A stretch of DNA of 64,000 bases from Cycas panzhihuaensis (Eukaryota > Cycadophyta): NCBI GenBank assembly GCA_023213395.1, contig CM041465.1, forward strand, positions 228,043,741-228,107,740, read 5' to 3'. A program made the translations under genes and the position numbers. Position 1 is the stretch's first letter. Each line of letters starts with the position of its first letter. The notes under the pieces were generated by a model. It saw only the letters and a program-made list of their open reading frames with translations. It did not search any database and was not told the DNA's origin. Shown here piece after piece: positions 48,791-63,248 of the stretch.

Positions 48791-49560
48791 GGCCTAATAG
48801 TTATTTGAAAATTTTCACAATGTTTTTGCATGGTCCTACAAAGATTTGAAAGGCATTCCTCTAGAAATAGGAATGCATCATATTGATCTTATTGAGAGAG
48901 CCAAACCAGTAAAATACAGACCTTATTATATGAACCCAAAATATAAAGAAAAAGTCAAAACTAAAATAAATAAAATGTTGGAAGTATGATACATTTATGA
49001 AATTGACTACAGTGATTGGGTGAGTGTAGTAGTGGTAGTCCCAAAGAAGTGTGGGAAGATACATGTTTGTATGGACTATATACAACTCAATAGCGTAATA
49101 AAAAAAGATCCCTTTCCACTACCATTCACAGAGGATGTTTTGTAAATAGTAGGAGGACATGAAATGTATTCCTTCACAAATGGATTTAGTGGATACAATC
49201 AAGTTTAAATTACCCTAAAAGATCAAGCAAAAACAACTTTTATTATGGAATGGAAAACATACACGTACAAGGTAATGCCTTTTGGCCTTACCAATGCCTC
49301 AGCAACATTCCAATAAATTGTTATAAACATTTATCGCAAAATGATTGAAGATAAAGTAATAGTTTTTCTAGATGATTGGACATTGTATGGATTCATGTAA
49401 ATCCACAAGAATAATCTAAGAGAAATATTATAAACCTATTGGGAAGGCAAGTTATGTTTAAATCCAGAGAAATGTATCATTTTAGTACCTTTTGGGAACC
49501 TGTTAGGGCATATTATGAGCATGTAAGAATTATTAACGGATCTGGCTAAAGTTTCAACAA
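48790..49560 (+). pseudogene. Gypsy-2 reverse transcriptase
   Basis: Begins FENFHNVFAWSYKDLKGIP, the entry to many plant Gypsy RTs. It then shows SDWVSVVVVVPKK, CMDYIQLNSVIKKDPFPLP, a GFSGYNQV block, MPFGLTNASATFQ, and the catalytic motif FLDDW at 49365-49379. The stops present (TAA, TAG, TGA) stand where Gln or Trp would be one transition away. FLDDW is a known variant of YVDD in some plant Gypsy lineages. Confidence 0.85.
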
Positions 49561-50140
49561 TCCTATATTTTCTAATACCAATTACAAGGAAGTAGTTAAA
49601 AAGATTCCTATGATTAATAGAATACTACAAAAAAATTATCAGAGGATATGCATGTATATCAAGAGCTCTAGAAGAATTGTTAAAAAAGGATATGGATTAG
49701 GAATAGAGTATCAAGTAACAACATGCTTTTGAATCCTTGAAAAAAGTAATCATATCTGTCCCAATATTAATATTTTTAAATTAGAAAAAAATCTTTCATG
49801 AATACGTCACCATTGGATGTGTGTTGGCCTAACCAAGTGATGATAAGGTGGATTATCCTATTTATTTTGTAAGTAGAAAGTAGATGAAGGCCAAACAAAA
49901 CTATACCACAATAAAAAGAGAAGCACTTGGAATGGTCTATACATTGCAAAAATTTTAACATTACTTACTGTCTAATCCATTCATATTTTTTGTGGACCAC
50001 CAAGCCCTTATATATTTGGTAAACAAATCTATAATAAAAAGGAAAATTAGTAGATGAGTTACGTTATTCCAGGAGCTCCCATTTAAAATAATGGTGAAAC
50101 TAGGAGAGCTCATATGATACCAAACCAATTATCAAGGATT
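49560..50140 (+). pseudogene. Gypsy-2 RNase H
   Basis: After the RT thumb, sequences such as AFESLKKVIISVPIL (about 49728-49772), YFVSRK, QNYTTIKREALGMVYTLQKF (about 49899-49958, with the catalytic Glu) and FVDHQALIYLVNK (about 49990-50028) follow in the order typical of Gypsy RNase H. Several stops. Confidence 0.75.
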
Positions 50141-50269
50141 ACCAATGAGAAAAAAGTAATAAGAGTACTTGATGATTTTCTAGACACAATATTATTCAGT
50201 GTAGAAGCAGTTCCAATAAAATGGTATGAGAGAATACTATAATATCTAGCAATAGGTGAACTACCCATA

Positions 50270-51450
50270 AGGATGGATAGAACAAAGTGAAGGAATTTTA
50301 TACGGAAAGTTAACCTTATTAATTAATCAAAGGAGAATTACATAAATTGGAACCAAATGAGGTACTATGATGACGTATGAAATCACATAAAATTGATCAA
50401 ATCATGGCTCAAACACACAAGGGAGTAGCAGAAGGCCATATGGAAAAAATGGTAACATAGAGAAAAGTGTTAACATCAATATTCTAGTGGCCATCGATGT
50501 TCGAAGATGTGAAAAAATGGATACAAAAATATGACTATTACCAAAGAGTAGGGAAACCTAATTGATAAGATTTCCAACCACTTCATCATATTCTACCTTT
50601 GGCACCATTTAAAAAATGGGGACTTGACTTTGTTAGACCATTCAACCTAATCACTCGGTGTTCCTAAGCCTACTTTATCCTAGTTTTAATAGATTATATA
50701 ACCAAATGGGTAGAAATACGACCACTCAGGAAAACTGATTCAAAAAGCACAACCTAATTCTTATATATAAAGTAATTATAACACTTTAGATGTCTATTAG
50801 AAATTGTAAGCAACCAAGGAGCTCATTTCTTAAATTATACCATAGAAATATTGACACCAACCTTCATGATTAGTCATAAAAAATCTGCACCATATAACCC
50901 AAGAGCCAACGGACAGAAAGAAAGTTCTAACAAAATCATAGAAAATTGTTTATAGAAAATCTATGATGTGGGAAGATTAGATTAGGCTAAGAAATTACCC
51001 TCAGTGTTATGGGTATTTAGAACAACATATAAGAGATCAACTAGACAAACACCATTTTAGCTAGTATATGGGATTGAATCCATCCTCCCAATCAAATTTA
51101 AAATTCCAAGTTTGAGGTTAGCTATGCAATGTTGATTGCATAACTTCTATTTCTTACAAAAGAGATTGAAGGAGTTAGTACAATTAGAAGAAACAAGGCA
51201 CATGGCTAAGTGGTTGTAAGAAATAGAGAAGACATGATGAAAATCATTGCACGGTCATCATCTATGAATGTCATAGTTTAAAGAAGGTGATCAAGTACTA
51301 CTATATGATAGTAATTTTAATACACACCCTAGGAAATTAAAAATGCAATGGTTGAGACCATACATCACTAAAAATATATTTGAAAATGGTTGAATACACT
51401 TCATGAGATTAATGGACCCTTGTTACCAACTTAGGTGAATGACAAACAAC
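50270..51450 (+). pseudogene. Gypsy-2 integrase
   Basis: Zinc finger: QTHKGVAEGHMEKM near 50407-50448 supplies the His pair; the Cys pair is damaged (YDYYQRVGKP). Core: WGLDFVRPF near 50618-50644 with the first Asp; IVSNQGAHFLNY near 50800-50835, where the second Asp is Asn; YNPRANGQKESSNKIIE near 50897-50947 keeps the Glu. The C-terminal KEGDQVLLYDSNF near 51280-51318 resembles the tail of Gypsy integrases. Confidence 0.8.
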
Positions 51451-52157
51451 TAAATTTCTATCTTAGCTAAGGTATATTAGCCTACCAAATGAATTGCTTG
51501 GTTCTACCATAAAATATTGCTTAAAGTTGAAGGTAATCAGATTGCCTCGATGTCGAAACATAATTCAATTTGGTATGTAAATTTGAAAAAATATAAAAAA
51601 ATAAAATAAACAAGTTGTAACTCATATCATACATATAAGCAATATGATAAAATGTGGAGGAAAGATGTATTATCATGAGAAAGGTCAAGGGAAAAATAAA
51701 TAAATTGGGAAAAATCATTAGAAAAAACCAAGTATTTTGTGTACATACCTATAAAAATATACTATACATACCAAAAAACCATGTTAGCTAGTATGTAGGG
51801 TTAACGATGGTATAAAAGTAATCAAAATACATTATACATACCAAAAAAATATGCTATCAGGTATACATAAAATAAAATATCAAAAAGACAAACATATATT
51901 ATACATACCTATAAGCATTTCCACATGGTACATGGGGCGAAAAATAGGAGAAGATAGCTAAAATTTGAATCCAACATCAATCTAGTAAAGACCAAAGGTT
52001 TCAAAGAAGGAAAAGGATACAAATTTTAGCCCAAAAATTAAACAATTTAGCAAGGAACATCATTCATTCCTAAAATAGTATACGCATAGGGTTCCGTACC
52101 TTTTTTTTTTCTTGTCAGTACTTATATTAGTTCCTAGTTTTCTATAAAATTCCTAGC

Positions 52158-52860
52158 ATGAAGATGGCGGGGTGCTAGGAGATATTCTTACCTAAATTAA
52201 AGAAAAATTTTGAGGGATTACCTACTCTATTTAAAGCCAAAGTGAAATAGGAAGGCTAGGAAGAGTATATATAACTAAGTACTCCCTCTTGGGATTAAGA
52301 GTTAATGGAACTTATATTAATGGAATTAAAGAAGAATTTAGAAAAAGTTAAACTTGATGCAAAAACCATTCACATAATCATTGGACTTCTAAAGGAAGGA
52401 ACGGTCCTAATTACTATAAAAAAGTCAAAAGTAGATTGAGAATCTTGGCTAAGGGAATTTTACCAAGATAACACCTAAATATTGTCAGGTGGTATTCAAG
52501 TGGTAGATATTAAGGATATAAGACTTTAATAGATAACAAAAGTTATAAATACAAGATTCTTATCTAAAAGAAAATACGCATACATCCAACTAGGAATGAT
52601 GTCAATACTACCAAGGGTTTATGATGGAGAACAACTAAATTGCTCTAAATTTTTGGCAGTAAATATGAACTAAAAAATAAAGGAGGTAATGATACATCCC
52701 TTCAAACACCCCTCCTTATTTTTGAAAATTTTGATATATTAATGTCTAAGAATGTAACCTCTCAAACTACCCATTCGCCTGCATAAGTCATTGATGAAAT
52801 AGTGGGTAAATAGATTTCTAGAAAATACACAAGATATAGAAATTTAAAAAATGAATGAAA
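52158..52860 (+). pseudogene. Unrecognised decayed reading frame downstream of Gypsy-2 integrase
   Basis: From an ATG at 52158 one frame can be followed for about 190 codons to near 52740, then continues in another frame. About ten stops interrupt it and each is one transition from Gln or Trp, as in the gag and pol regions, so this was a real protein of the element. Content: a Leu/Lys/Glu-rich helical part (ELMELILMELKKNLEKVKLD near 52299), then more mixed sequence (MMSILPRVYDGEQLNCSKF near 52590-52645). No transmembrane segment is evident and no family recognised. It stands where some elements keep envelope-like or accessory genes. Confidence 0.5.
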
Positions 52861-52899
52861 AATGAAATAACATAGATTTTAAAGTATCTATAGTAGACT

Positions 52900-53185
52900 C
52901 TAAGCACTTCCATCCCATATCGTACCAAACAATGTAGTGAGCCTCCCCCACATATTAGTGAGGGCTATGACCCTCCATTATATGAGGATTAATAGGATTG
53001 GTTTACATAAAGGTAGGAATATAATAATATGGGGATGAGTGTTATATATACCCTGCTCTATTGTAAAGAGAGAGATATGATACAATGATACGTTAATGGA
53101 TGTTCTTCGGAACCCTACCTTATTCTTTCATCTTATTTCTTTTATTTCTCTTTATATTTCTTTATATTGATTTGGTTATAGGATT
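52900..53185 (+). other. Promoter- or intron-like segment between two accessory frames of Gypsy-2
   Basis: Non-coding. It includes GTGTTATATATACCC near 53040, a TATA-like site, and a T-rich stretch ending TTGGTTATAG at about 53180, which would be a good splice acceptor before the next frame. It could be an intron or an LTR-derived fragment. Confidence 0.3.
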
Positions 53186-53189
53186 AGGC

Positions 53190-53565
53190 ATGTAACAAAT
53201 AAGCAATACGAAAAAGTTCCAAGAGAAGACAAGATAAAGAGGAATAGGAAGAAGAAGTTGAAGGAGAACCTTCACTGGAATAATGGACTAAATTTCCACC
53301 CACAATGGAGGCAAGGGAAACATCATCCCAACTTGCTCAGATAGAAGGGAAAACATAGGAAATAATTTGAATGATTGAAGAAATGGAGGCAAAATACAAG
53401 GGAGAGATAATTTCCCTATAGGAGAAAAACAAGGAAAAAGACGCCATTATTACAACCCTTACTCAAATAAATAAAGAAAATTTGGCCACACAATACTCAG
53501 CATCAAAGCAAAGGTGACAGGAGCATCCTTAAGATAAAGTGGAGGAGAAGGATACCCTTTTTTTT
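53190..53565 (+). pseudogene. Second accessory frame of Gypsy-2, predicted coiled coil
   Basis: One frame runs about 120 codons, rich in Lys, Glu and Gln, with hydrophobic residues spaced for a coiled coil (MIEEMEAKYKGEIISL near 53371-53418, then EKNKEKDAIITTL). In-frame stops are again TAG, TAA or TGA at likely Gln or Trp positions. It ends about 50 bp before the 3' LTR. Function unknown; it may be a second exon of the 52158 frame. Confidence 0.45.
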
Positions 53566-53616
53566 TTAATTTAGATAAGTAGGGATGCTCAACTCTTTTT
53601 GTTTACTTGAGATAGA

Positions 53617-54440
53617 TGTTGGGGATAAATTTGGCATATAAACTGTGAGAAAACTGGTATGCAAGCTTGTATTAACTAAAAGAATGCTGGTACAGATCCT
53701 ATAGAGGTACATATAATAGAAATAATTAAAATGCATAATGACTGGATACACAAAATAGGATACATACCTTTGCAAGTACACTAGTAGATAGAAAGGAACC
53801 AAAGGGCACCCAGATCTGATGATGCCAGCCAAAATAAGAGTACGTACAGATATACGAACAAAAAGAAATCCATTAAAGATGACTAATCATATGATTAAGT
53901 GAAAGGGTATGTTGATAACAAAAAGATACAGCTATGACTTGGGGTCATAACCATTCACTCAAAGGATGCTAAAAGGAGGCATTTAAGGGTACCTTTCTTA
54001 CCAATTCAATAGTGAGAGCCAAGTATTTATTCCATGAGTTAAATTCAAGAGCCAAAGTACTAAGAAGGATAGTACTATTGGGTGAACTAGTAGATACATT
54101 TCCTTATGCATTCCCTTTTGGAATACGTATGCTAGTAAAGTGTATATACGACTGGAATGCATGCATAATATATTGTATTGATCTTATTACTTAACAAAGA
54201 GAAAGTTACGTGGAAATATTATGTATTATATGTATTGTAGTAATTGCATTAAGTGTATATAATGATTAGTATACTACTTTGATGGAATAATAATGAATAT
54301 GTGATGATTTATTCCTTCCATATTGTGTAAAGTTATTATAATGGAAGCATGAATATGTTGACTATATCCTAATCTAAACTACCAACCAATGATCCCTTGA
54401 CAAGTAAACTTATATCAGTCGGGAGATTGTAAAGTCAACA
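53617..54440 (+). repeat. Gypsy-2 3' LTR
   Basis: 824 bp, TGTTGGGGAT to AAAGTCAACA, a direct copy of 43648-44492, followed by the CATGG duplication at 54441-54445. Confidence 0.92.
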
Positions 54441-54445
54441 CATGG

Positions 54446-55254
54446 CTAGAAAAATGACTACCATGCAAGTTCATAAAGAATTTTATATTTTAGCTGTATT
54501 ACATTAAAAACTACTATCCTATTTTCCTTCTAAATGATATGATCTCTTAACTTAAAACTTTTATAAATTTTTTTACTTTTCTCTAAGGAATCTTTTATTT
54601 CTTGACATGAAATATTTTTATTTTATGTTTCCTTTATTTCATCCTTAAAGATCTTACATTGATATGTAATTGGAAAAGTTCTAAAAGATTGGGGAGAGTT
54701 GGCATTACACTTCTTATCAATTTATTTTCTAATAGTTTGAAATTGGCTTAGTATTAACAGAGTTGCTTTTCTTAGGAAAAGAAAAATTCTAGTATTAATT
54801 TTTTATAGAAATTAGTAAACCTAAGCAAATTGACTACTTCATGAACATTCACATGTGTTTTCCCCTTTTTTACTATTTTAATTTTCTTTGGATTAATTAC
54901 AATTTCTTTAATAAATACAATTTGGTCAAGATAATTTATTTCTTCTTTTATGAATCGTATTTAGGTAATTTATGATATGATTTCCCTTTTCCCAAAATAG
55001 CTAATATTATTGATAAGTGATCTAGATATTCAACTTTGTTCTAAATATCATAATATCATCTAAGAACACAACTACATATTTATTTAAACAAGATGTAAAA
55101 ATATTATTCATTAATCTTATACGAAAATGAATATTTGTTAAACCAAGAAGCATTATACGAAATTCATAATAGCTATCATGAGTAGTAAAATCAATTTTCT
55201 TATTCTCAATATTAAAATCACAAGTCCTTATTTAATTATATTTATTTTTAAAAT
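54446..55254 (-). pseudogene. Gypsy-3 RT palm and RNase H piece
   Basis: From 55225 down the minus strand reads [20 protein letters not shown], then a GLTN block, then the catalytic VVVFLDDIMIF at about 55076-55043, all in one frame, as in chromovirus RTs. Further on come VNVHEVVNLLRFTNFYKKLI (the FLGL-x-x-YYR-x-FI connection region) and degenerate RNase H sequence up to the Gypsy-2 insertion. Its right end is the microsatellite. Confidence 0.75.
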
Positions 55255-57485
<2,231 letters not shown>

Positions 57486-57559
57486 TACAATAATATTCCC
57501 TATACTATCTATTAAATTATCAATTATTGATAGAGAATATTTATCTCTATTTGTAATTT
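57486..57559 (-). pseudogene. Gypsy-3 RT piece between microsatellite and Copia-2
   Basis: The minus strand reads [20 protein letters not shown] and then IGNIIV. This matches the INKIT...P-x-P-x-ID-x-LLD block of Ty3/Gypsy RTs that directly precedes the FSKIDL motif, where the microsatellite now sits. Confidence 0.7.
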
Positions 57560-57564
57560 TATTT
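57560..57564. repeat. Target-site duplication of Copia-2, left copy (TATTT)
   Basis: TATTT here and at 63552-63556, directly outside the two LTRs. Confidence 0.8.
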
Positions 57565-57854
57565 TGAAGGATAGTGGAGACAGAGCAAAAAAACTATAAG
57601 ATCACTATATTAAAAAATTAATAAATATCCAAAAATAAGATGATGTTCAAAAACACCATTGGGTAATAGGTCTTTTATTTATAATAAGATATTAAGAGGA
57701 AGCTTGCCATTAATAGACATTTTTAGAATTCAAAAAAATTTTAAAAAATACATACCTAAATAGTTAGAGTGGCTAAAGTCAGTTGTGACAGTTCTATAGT
57801 GTTATTAAACATTATACACACTTAATTAAGGTGAAACGGACATTAACTCTAACA
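57565..57854 (-). repeat. Copia-2 3' LTR
   Basis: 290 bp. The minus strand starts TGTTAGAGTTAATG and ends CTATCCTTCA. A direct copy of 63271-63551. Confidence 0.88.
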
Positions 57855-57864
57855 TTCTCCCCCA
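57855..57864 (-). promoter_or_regulatory. Copia-2 polypurine tract
   Basis: TGGGGGAGAA on the minus strand directly upstream of the 3' LTR. Confidence 0.8.
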
Positions 57865-57869
57865 TAATG

Positions 57870-58560
57870 ATCATTTCATACAACTCCAAGCTTATCTTTA
57901 AATTTATGGAATTTAATTTTCCCAAGCACTTTTGTAAAAATATCTACTGTTTGATTTATATGCTATAATAAACTAATTCTATTTCTCCTACTTCAATAAG
58001 TTCCTGTATGAAGTGATGTTATGTCTCAATGTGTTTAATCTTTTCATGGAAAACTAGATTATGTGTCATTTGAATAGTATTTCTCCATTCATCTTGAGTA
58101 TTTGCCTTTTCAAAAGTGTGAGGCTTATTGGCTTCTATCACTTGACTCATGAGGGCAAAGTTAACTTGACCTGAATAAGTAGATATTCTTTCAAAGTTAT
58201 TATCCATATATTGTGTAAATCATGATCTCTTTGAACCCATTTAGGAAACCTTTAAGATTAAGTGGAAATTCCCTCATCACTTCACCTAGGGTCTGGTCTA
58301 GGTAGCATATATGTAGGCCTTGGAGATGAATCAAAGTTAATCACAATATTTTTGCCTTTATCATAAATACAATCTGGTTAATAGCGATCATCTTCCTTGA
58401 ACATAACATCTCTATTAATAATAACTTTCTTTTCCTTTGGATCATATACCTTATAGGATTTTAACACTTCACTATATCCAATAAATATGCACTTTGTGCT
58501 CTTATCATAAAGTTTAATCCTTTTCTATTCTAGAACATGGGTGAAGGTAAGGCACCCAAA
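57870..58560 (-). pseudogene. Copia-2 fused remnant: integrase C-terminal linker joined to RNase H tail, RT missing
   Basis: The open frame 58207-58019 contains NTQDEWRNTIQ, the linker that precedes RT, directly followed by MTHNLVFHEKIKHIE, the tail of RNase H. In Copia-1 the same two motifs lie about 1.3 kb apart (about 29651 and 28384). So the entire RT and most of RNase H are deleted here, with an in-frame join near 58080. Sequence 58560-58210 is the integrase-RT linker with scattered stops. Confidence 0.75.
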
Positions 58561-58569
58561 TATTCTCAA

Positions 58570-59037
58570 GTGATAAATGCTAAGTTTATGAGTTGTCCAT
58601 GCTTCTTCTGGTGTCATCCACCTAAGGGCTTTAATGGTATACCCATTTAAGAGATATATTATCACATGGATAGCTTTTACCTAAAATTCATGTCCCAATT
58701 TCTTATCTTTAAGCATGCACCTAGCCATTTCAATTATGGTACGGTTCTTGCATTCAACAACCCCATTTTGTTGTGGTGTGTAGGGGTTTGTATACCATTG
58801 TTTAATGCCATGATAGGTATAATAGGCATTGAACTTATTAGAAGTAAGCTCTCCCCTATTATTTGATCTTAAGAAAATTATTTTATGGCTACTTTGCTTC
58901 TCTACAAATGTTTTGAAGTCCACAAAACATTGAAATACATCTGACTTGAATTTTAGGAAACAAACCCATATCTTCCCTGTATAATCATCAATTAAATTGA
59001 GGAAATAGTTTGTTCCTTCTAGAGACGAGATGTCCAT
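58570..59037 (-). pseudogene. Copia-2 integrase core
   Basis: A well-kept frame at 59037-58681 (118 codons): FLNLIDDYTGKIWVCFLKFK with the first catalytic Asp; LRSNNRGELTSNKF, in which the second Asp is Asn; and TPQQNGVVECKNRTIIEMAR retaining the catalytic Glu. Downstream, WMTPEEAWT and HLRIFGC are also typical of Copia integrase. Confidence 0.85.
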
Positions 59038-59163
59038 TAGACCACAAAGATCTATGTAAATTAATTAAAGTGGTCCTTTGACTGTATAACTTCTATCAGG
59101 AAAGTTGTCTCTATGTTGTTTACCTAAAAGGCATCTCTCATATATGTCCTTGTCAACTTTAAT

Positions 59164-59424
59164 TTAGGGTAGACCTTCAACTATATTCATCGTTTTCATG
59201 AGGGCTAAGCTTCCATAGTTTAAGTGGCTAAACCTTTTGTGCCATATATCGCTATCAATCTTGGTTGATGTCTTCAATGCATAATTATCTGAAGGGGTTA
59301 TGACTAACTTAAAGAGTCTATTACTAGTTATCTTTCCTTTGGCAACAACAACTTTGTTTTTCCTTTCATCCTTGATAGTATATTCACCATTATCAAACAC
59401 AACCTTATAGTCATATTCCATCAT
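59164..59424 (-). pseudogene. Copia-2 GAG-pre-integrase domain
   Basis: An open frame of 86 codons with YKVVFDNGEYTIKDERKNK, then DSDIWHKRFSHLNYGSLALM, the WH-x-R-x-x-H signature, ending EGLP before a stop. Confidence 0.85.
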
Positions 59425-59429
59425 CTATC

Positions 59430-60815
59430 CTACAGATAGGAGATTTTTCTTGAGAGTTGGAATATGGAGAATATCATCAAGATATCTATTTTCTCCTAAG
59501 TCTGTTGTGATGATGACTTTACCTCTTCCATTAGATTCATAAGATGTATCATCTCTAAATATGATTTTTTTTTTTGGGTCTTATCACTAGTTTGAAATAT
59601 CTCTTTCTTGTATGTCATATATGTGGAGCATCCAGAGTCTATGTACTAACAATCTTCTTCTTTATGGGCAACAAGGCTTTAAAAAATAGGCAATTATTTT
59701 CTCTATTTTTAATGCTTGTATTAATATTTCCTCTTATTGTAGGGTCATTTTTAGCAAAGCATCTATCTTCTGTGTGGCTAACCTTATGATAATATGAGCA
59801 ATAGATAGGATCGCTTCCTCTTTGACTTAGGCTCCTACTTCTAGTGGTTCCTCTATCTATAGAGGGTGTCCTTCCCCTTTACAAATATGGGCCTTGAGTA
59901 TTGCCTTATCTATGACTTGGATAATTTAGATTGGGCCTTTGAAAACTACTTTGGTCTTGGCAATTATGACAACATTGACTAACTTCTTGATATCTTTCTT
60001 GGCTTTGATGTCTATTTTGACTTAGTTATCTTTGATTAGATCCTTGATACCTTTGATGAGGAGCTTAGTATCTAGGATGTTGCTCTTGGTGTGTATCTTA
60101 TTTTAGATTCCTATCCCCCCCCCCTTGGGGATTGGTTCCTTGTCCTTGAGCTTTCAACTTAGGCATTAGATTTGATTCTAGACTTTATTGTAAAGGTATG
60201 TTTTAAGGATTCATTGGTGCCCTTTTTTCCTTCAATAACCATCAACATATCACTCAATTGTTCCATCTTCAAGGTGCTTAGGTCCTTAAATACCTCTATA
60301 CTTATGGCTACCATCTCAAACATTTTAATTTCACTAACACATCTAAGTATTTATTCCATAACCCTTTATTTAATGAGTGTTTCTTTAAGAGATCTTGTTT
60401 AGTTTACAAGATCATGAACTTTAGTTATAAATTCATTGATGGTCTCCTTAGGTGACATCCTTAAGTTCTCAAATTTACTCCTTAAGGTTTGGAATTTTGA
60501 TGAGGTTACTCCTTCATAGATAAGCTATAATGTGTCCCATGCTTCTTTGGATTTTGATACCTCACTAACTCTTAGGAAAATATGATCTTCTAAGGCATAA
60601 AAGATTAATGCTAATTCTTCATTATCCTCCTTTACACATTCTTTGTAGGCTTGCTACTCTGCTATAGTGGTATTCTAACTAATTTTTGTATGTCCTATCT
60701 TCACAATATCCCACATGTCTTTAACTATGGGAATGGGTCTCATCCTCCTACTCTAATTCAAGAAATTTGATCCATCAAGCTTAGAGATGATTATATTACT
60801 AAAATGTATAACCAT
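59430..60815 (-). pseudogene. Copia-2 gag and protease
   Basis: The start at 60815 gives a short leader and then SKLDGSNFLN-stop-SRRM, where the usual Trp is a stop. The UBN2-type core includes FYALEDHIFLRVSEVSKSKE. The zinc knuckle at 59800-59759 reads CSYYHKVSHTEDRC: three of four ligands (C, H, C) remain and one Cys is Tyr. The protease site near 59640 reads TLDAPHI-stop-H, keeping the Asp but losing the Gly. Confidence 0.75.
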
Positions 60816-63248
60816 TATATTTCAAATTTAAGTTTATTAAAATGTCTGCCTTAAGGATAGTTTTAAAAATAATGTATCATATTACCTAAAAAGGTTATTA
60901 AGCTATAAGTTTTTGGGTCTCCAAGGAAAGCTTTAAGTTATTGTCCTAATTAATGACACATGTATATGAGTAGCAAATCAGGGACCCAATATATTAGTAC
61001 GTGAATGCTAAGCTCTATATACCTTAGTACATGGGCTACTAAGAAGGTACAAGACCCCCCTGATCTATTGATCCACTTATGCCAGACTTATGCCTAATGA
61101 TAAATCTAGTAATGAAAGCTTTTCAAACAAAGGCACTCACCCCTTAAGTCTAGCCTAATCTCTACACTCCAAAAAGATAAGATACTTCAGCTCAGCCTTC
61201 CACTGAATACACCTAATAGTTAATGGCTTCCTTAATAACTTAAAGTCCACCAAAGATGTGTGTAGGGTGGTAACTTTAGGGGTCTTAACCGTTCCCCTTG
61301 TAAGGCTAGAAAAAGGGTTGTTCGTTCGAGAATTTATCTTTTTTAATGTGAGAATTGATTTTAGATATGATCTTGTTAATAAATAAAGATTCCTTTTAAT
61401 AGTAATTAAAAATAACTTAAAAAATATAATAAGAAATAAAATGAAATAAGCTTTTAAATCAAATAAATATGAGATGAAATGAGCTTTCAAATGAAATAAA
61501 TGAGCTTTCAAATGACATGAAATAAATATAAAATAAAATGAGCCTTAAAATAAGGTTTGAAATGTAATAAAATAAGTTTTAAATGAGCTTTAAAAATGAA
61601 ATAAAATGACCTTTAAATGAACTAAAAAGAGCTTTAAATAAGCCTTAAAAAGAAATATAATGTACTGTAAATGAAACAAAATTAAATAGAAGGCTTAAAA
61701 TGAAGTAAATTAAGGGTTAGAAAGCTCTTTATTTACAAGATGTTATCCAAATATTTGCCTTCTTCTTTAAGGATAAACCTACATAATATTCAACCAAGAA
61801 TCACATATAAGCTTTAAATTTTGAAGTGAAATCTGATAGAACAAGTTAGTATATCAATATAACATGAATATCCTTCAATAAAGTTAATAAATTGCTTAAA
61901 AAAATGATAAAAGAAGCTCAAACTATGATTAAATAGGAGGGACAATTTTAGTATCCTAAAACACCTATAAAATAGCTTTAAATTAATATGAAATCAACTT
62001 TAGTTTGTAGATCACTGAGTCATCTTTCCAACAAATCCAACTGTTCGAAAAATAGACTCCTATTTAAGGAGATATTAAAGAAACAATAAAGCCTATCACT
62101 TATGGTTAAAAAAACTAAAGAATGGGGTCTTAAGCCCTTTTGAATTGGAGCCCTTGGTCACTTGGCTATTGCATACAACTTATTGTTGATCTGTGAAGGG
62201 GTTGGTAGACTTTAAATGTTATTAGATAGAGTTAGATCCTTCTAAATCCAAAATAATTAAAAATGGCTTATAAAGTTTGGAATTTGCCCCTTAAAAAAGA
62301 TGAAATAAGGTAATATGGGCTCAAAAGAGACTAAGGGATAAGATTAAAGGGGGATCAAATTTAATTTTTATGAAATAAAATTAAATTTAATAAACTTTAT
62401 AATAAATAAATCAAAAAATAAAATTTGTAAACGTAAAAGAGTATTTAATGTCTACGCATCCATATGAATGAATAGGAGGTTTGTTGTGCTTATATAGAGC
62501 TCATATTGAGACAAAAATTTAAAGGTATCTTGTGATGGCCACTGTAGAGACACACCTCAAATTTTACAAAATTTCATTAAGCATAGGGCCAGAACCAAGC
62601 AATAGAAGAAATGGAGGCCATACGGCTATACGGTGATCATACGACCAAACAAAGCTTAGAAACTACTCAAAAAAAGCCTTAGTCACTCAATAGTAAGATT
62701 GTGACGCTAATGTGAGAAGAAATACTAAGAAATAGAGACTATTTATTTGAGTTTAAGTAAATGTCAATGGGGTTTCAGTAGGGCAGAGGAGTAGGCTAGC
62801 TTCTAAGAGAGATTTCTCTATGTAGAAGTGACATTTTTCAGAGCCATTTGATCTGGTGCTGAGAGGACTTGATAAGGATTCAAACAAGTAGTCAGTCGAT
62901 AAGGTTCCACTCAATGATAGAGAAGCACCAGCCTACCAATGATCAATGAGCTGAAAAATCCTTTAAAAATAAGTGAGATCTAAATAAAATATGAAAATAT
63001 TTTAACCGAAACTTATGAATAACTAATTCAAATCACTATTGGGCTATATCCACCTGAAATTACTGTAAAAATTTATAAAAATATTGAGTGTATTGGTTGT
63101 ACAATCTAAAAATATACATATATGAATAATATTTCAATGTAAAGTATATAAAACTATTAAAAAATAAAATAAATATAATCAAATAATTATAATACAAGCT
63201 TGTCGTGATGTCTATGTGCTTTGAAACCAATCATGGCTAAAACCAATT
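60816..63248 (-). other. Long leader of Copia-2
   Basis: About 2.4 kb between PBS and gag, AT-rich, with no coding recognised. The minus-strand open frame 61511-61155 is Leu/Phe/Lys-rich and unrecognised. Its length parallels the long leader of Copia-1, but I could not align the two by eye. Confidence 0.5.
61430..61720. repeat. Degenerate short tandem repeat, GAGCTTTAAATGAAATAA-like
   Basis: About a dozen imperfect copies of a roughly 18-22 bp unit containing (G)AGC(C)TTT(A/C)AAATGA and AAATAAAAT. The right end fades into AT-rich DNA. Confidence 0.7.

Larger units (their letters stand above)
43648..54440 (+). mobile_element. Gypsy-2: full-length 10.8 kb Ty3/Gypsy element, inactive
   Basis: The LTRs (845 and 824 bp) start TGTTGG and end TCAACA, with perfect inverted termini, and are flanked by CATGG. 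Internal order: PBS, gag with zinc knuckle, protease, RT, RNase H, integrase, then about 2.1 kb with extra reading frames. RT before integrase identifies Ty3/Gypsy. In-frame stops occur throughout, mostly at codons one transition from Gln or Trp. It is inserted in Gypsy-3 between RNase H and integrase. Confidence 0.9.
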
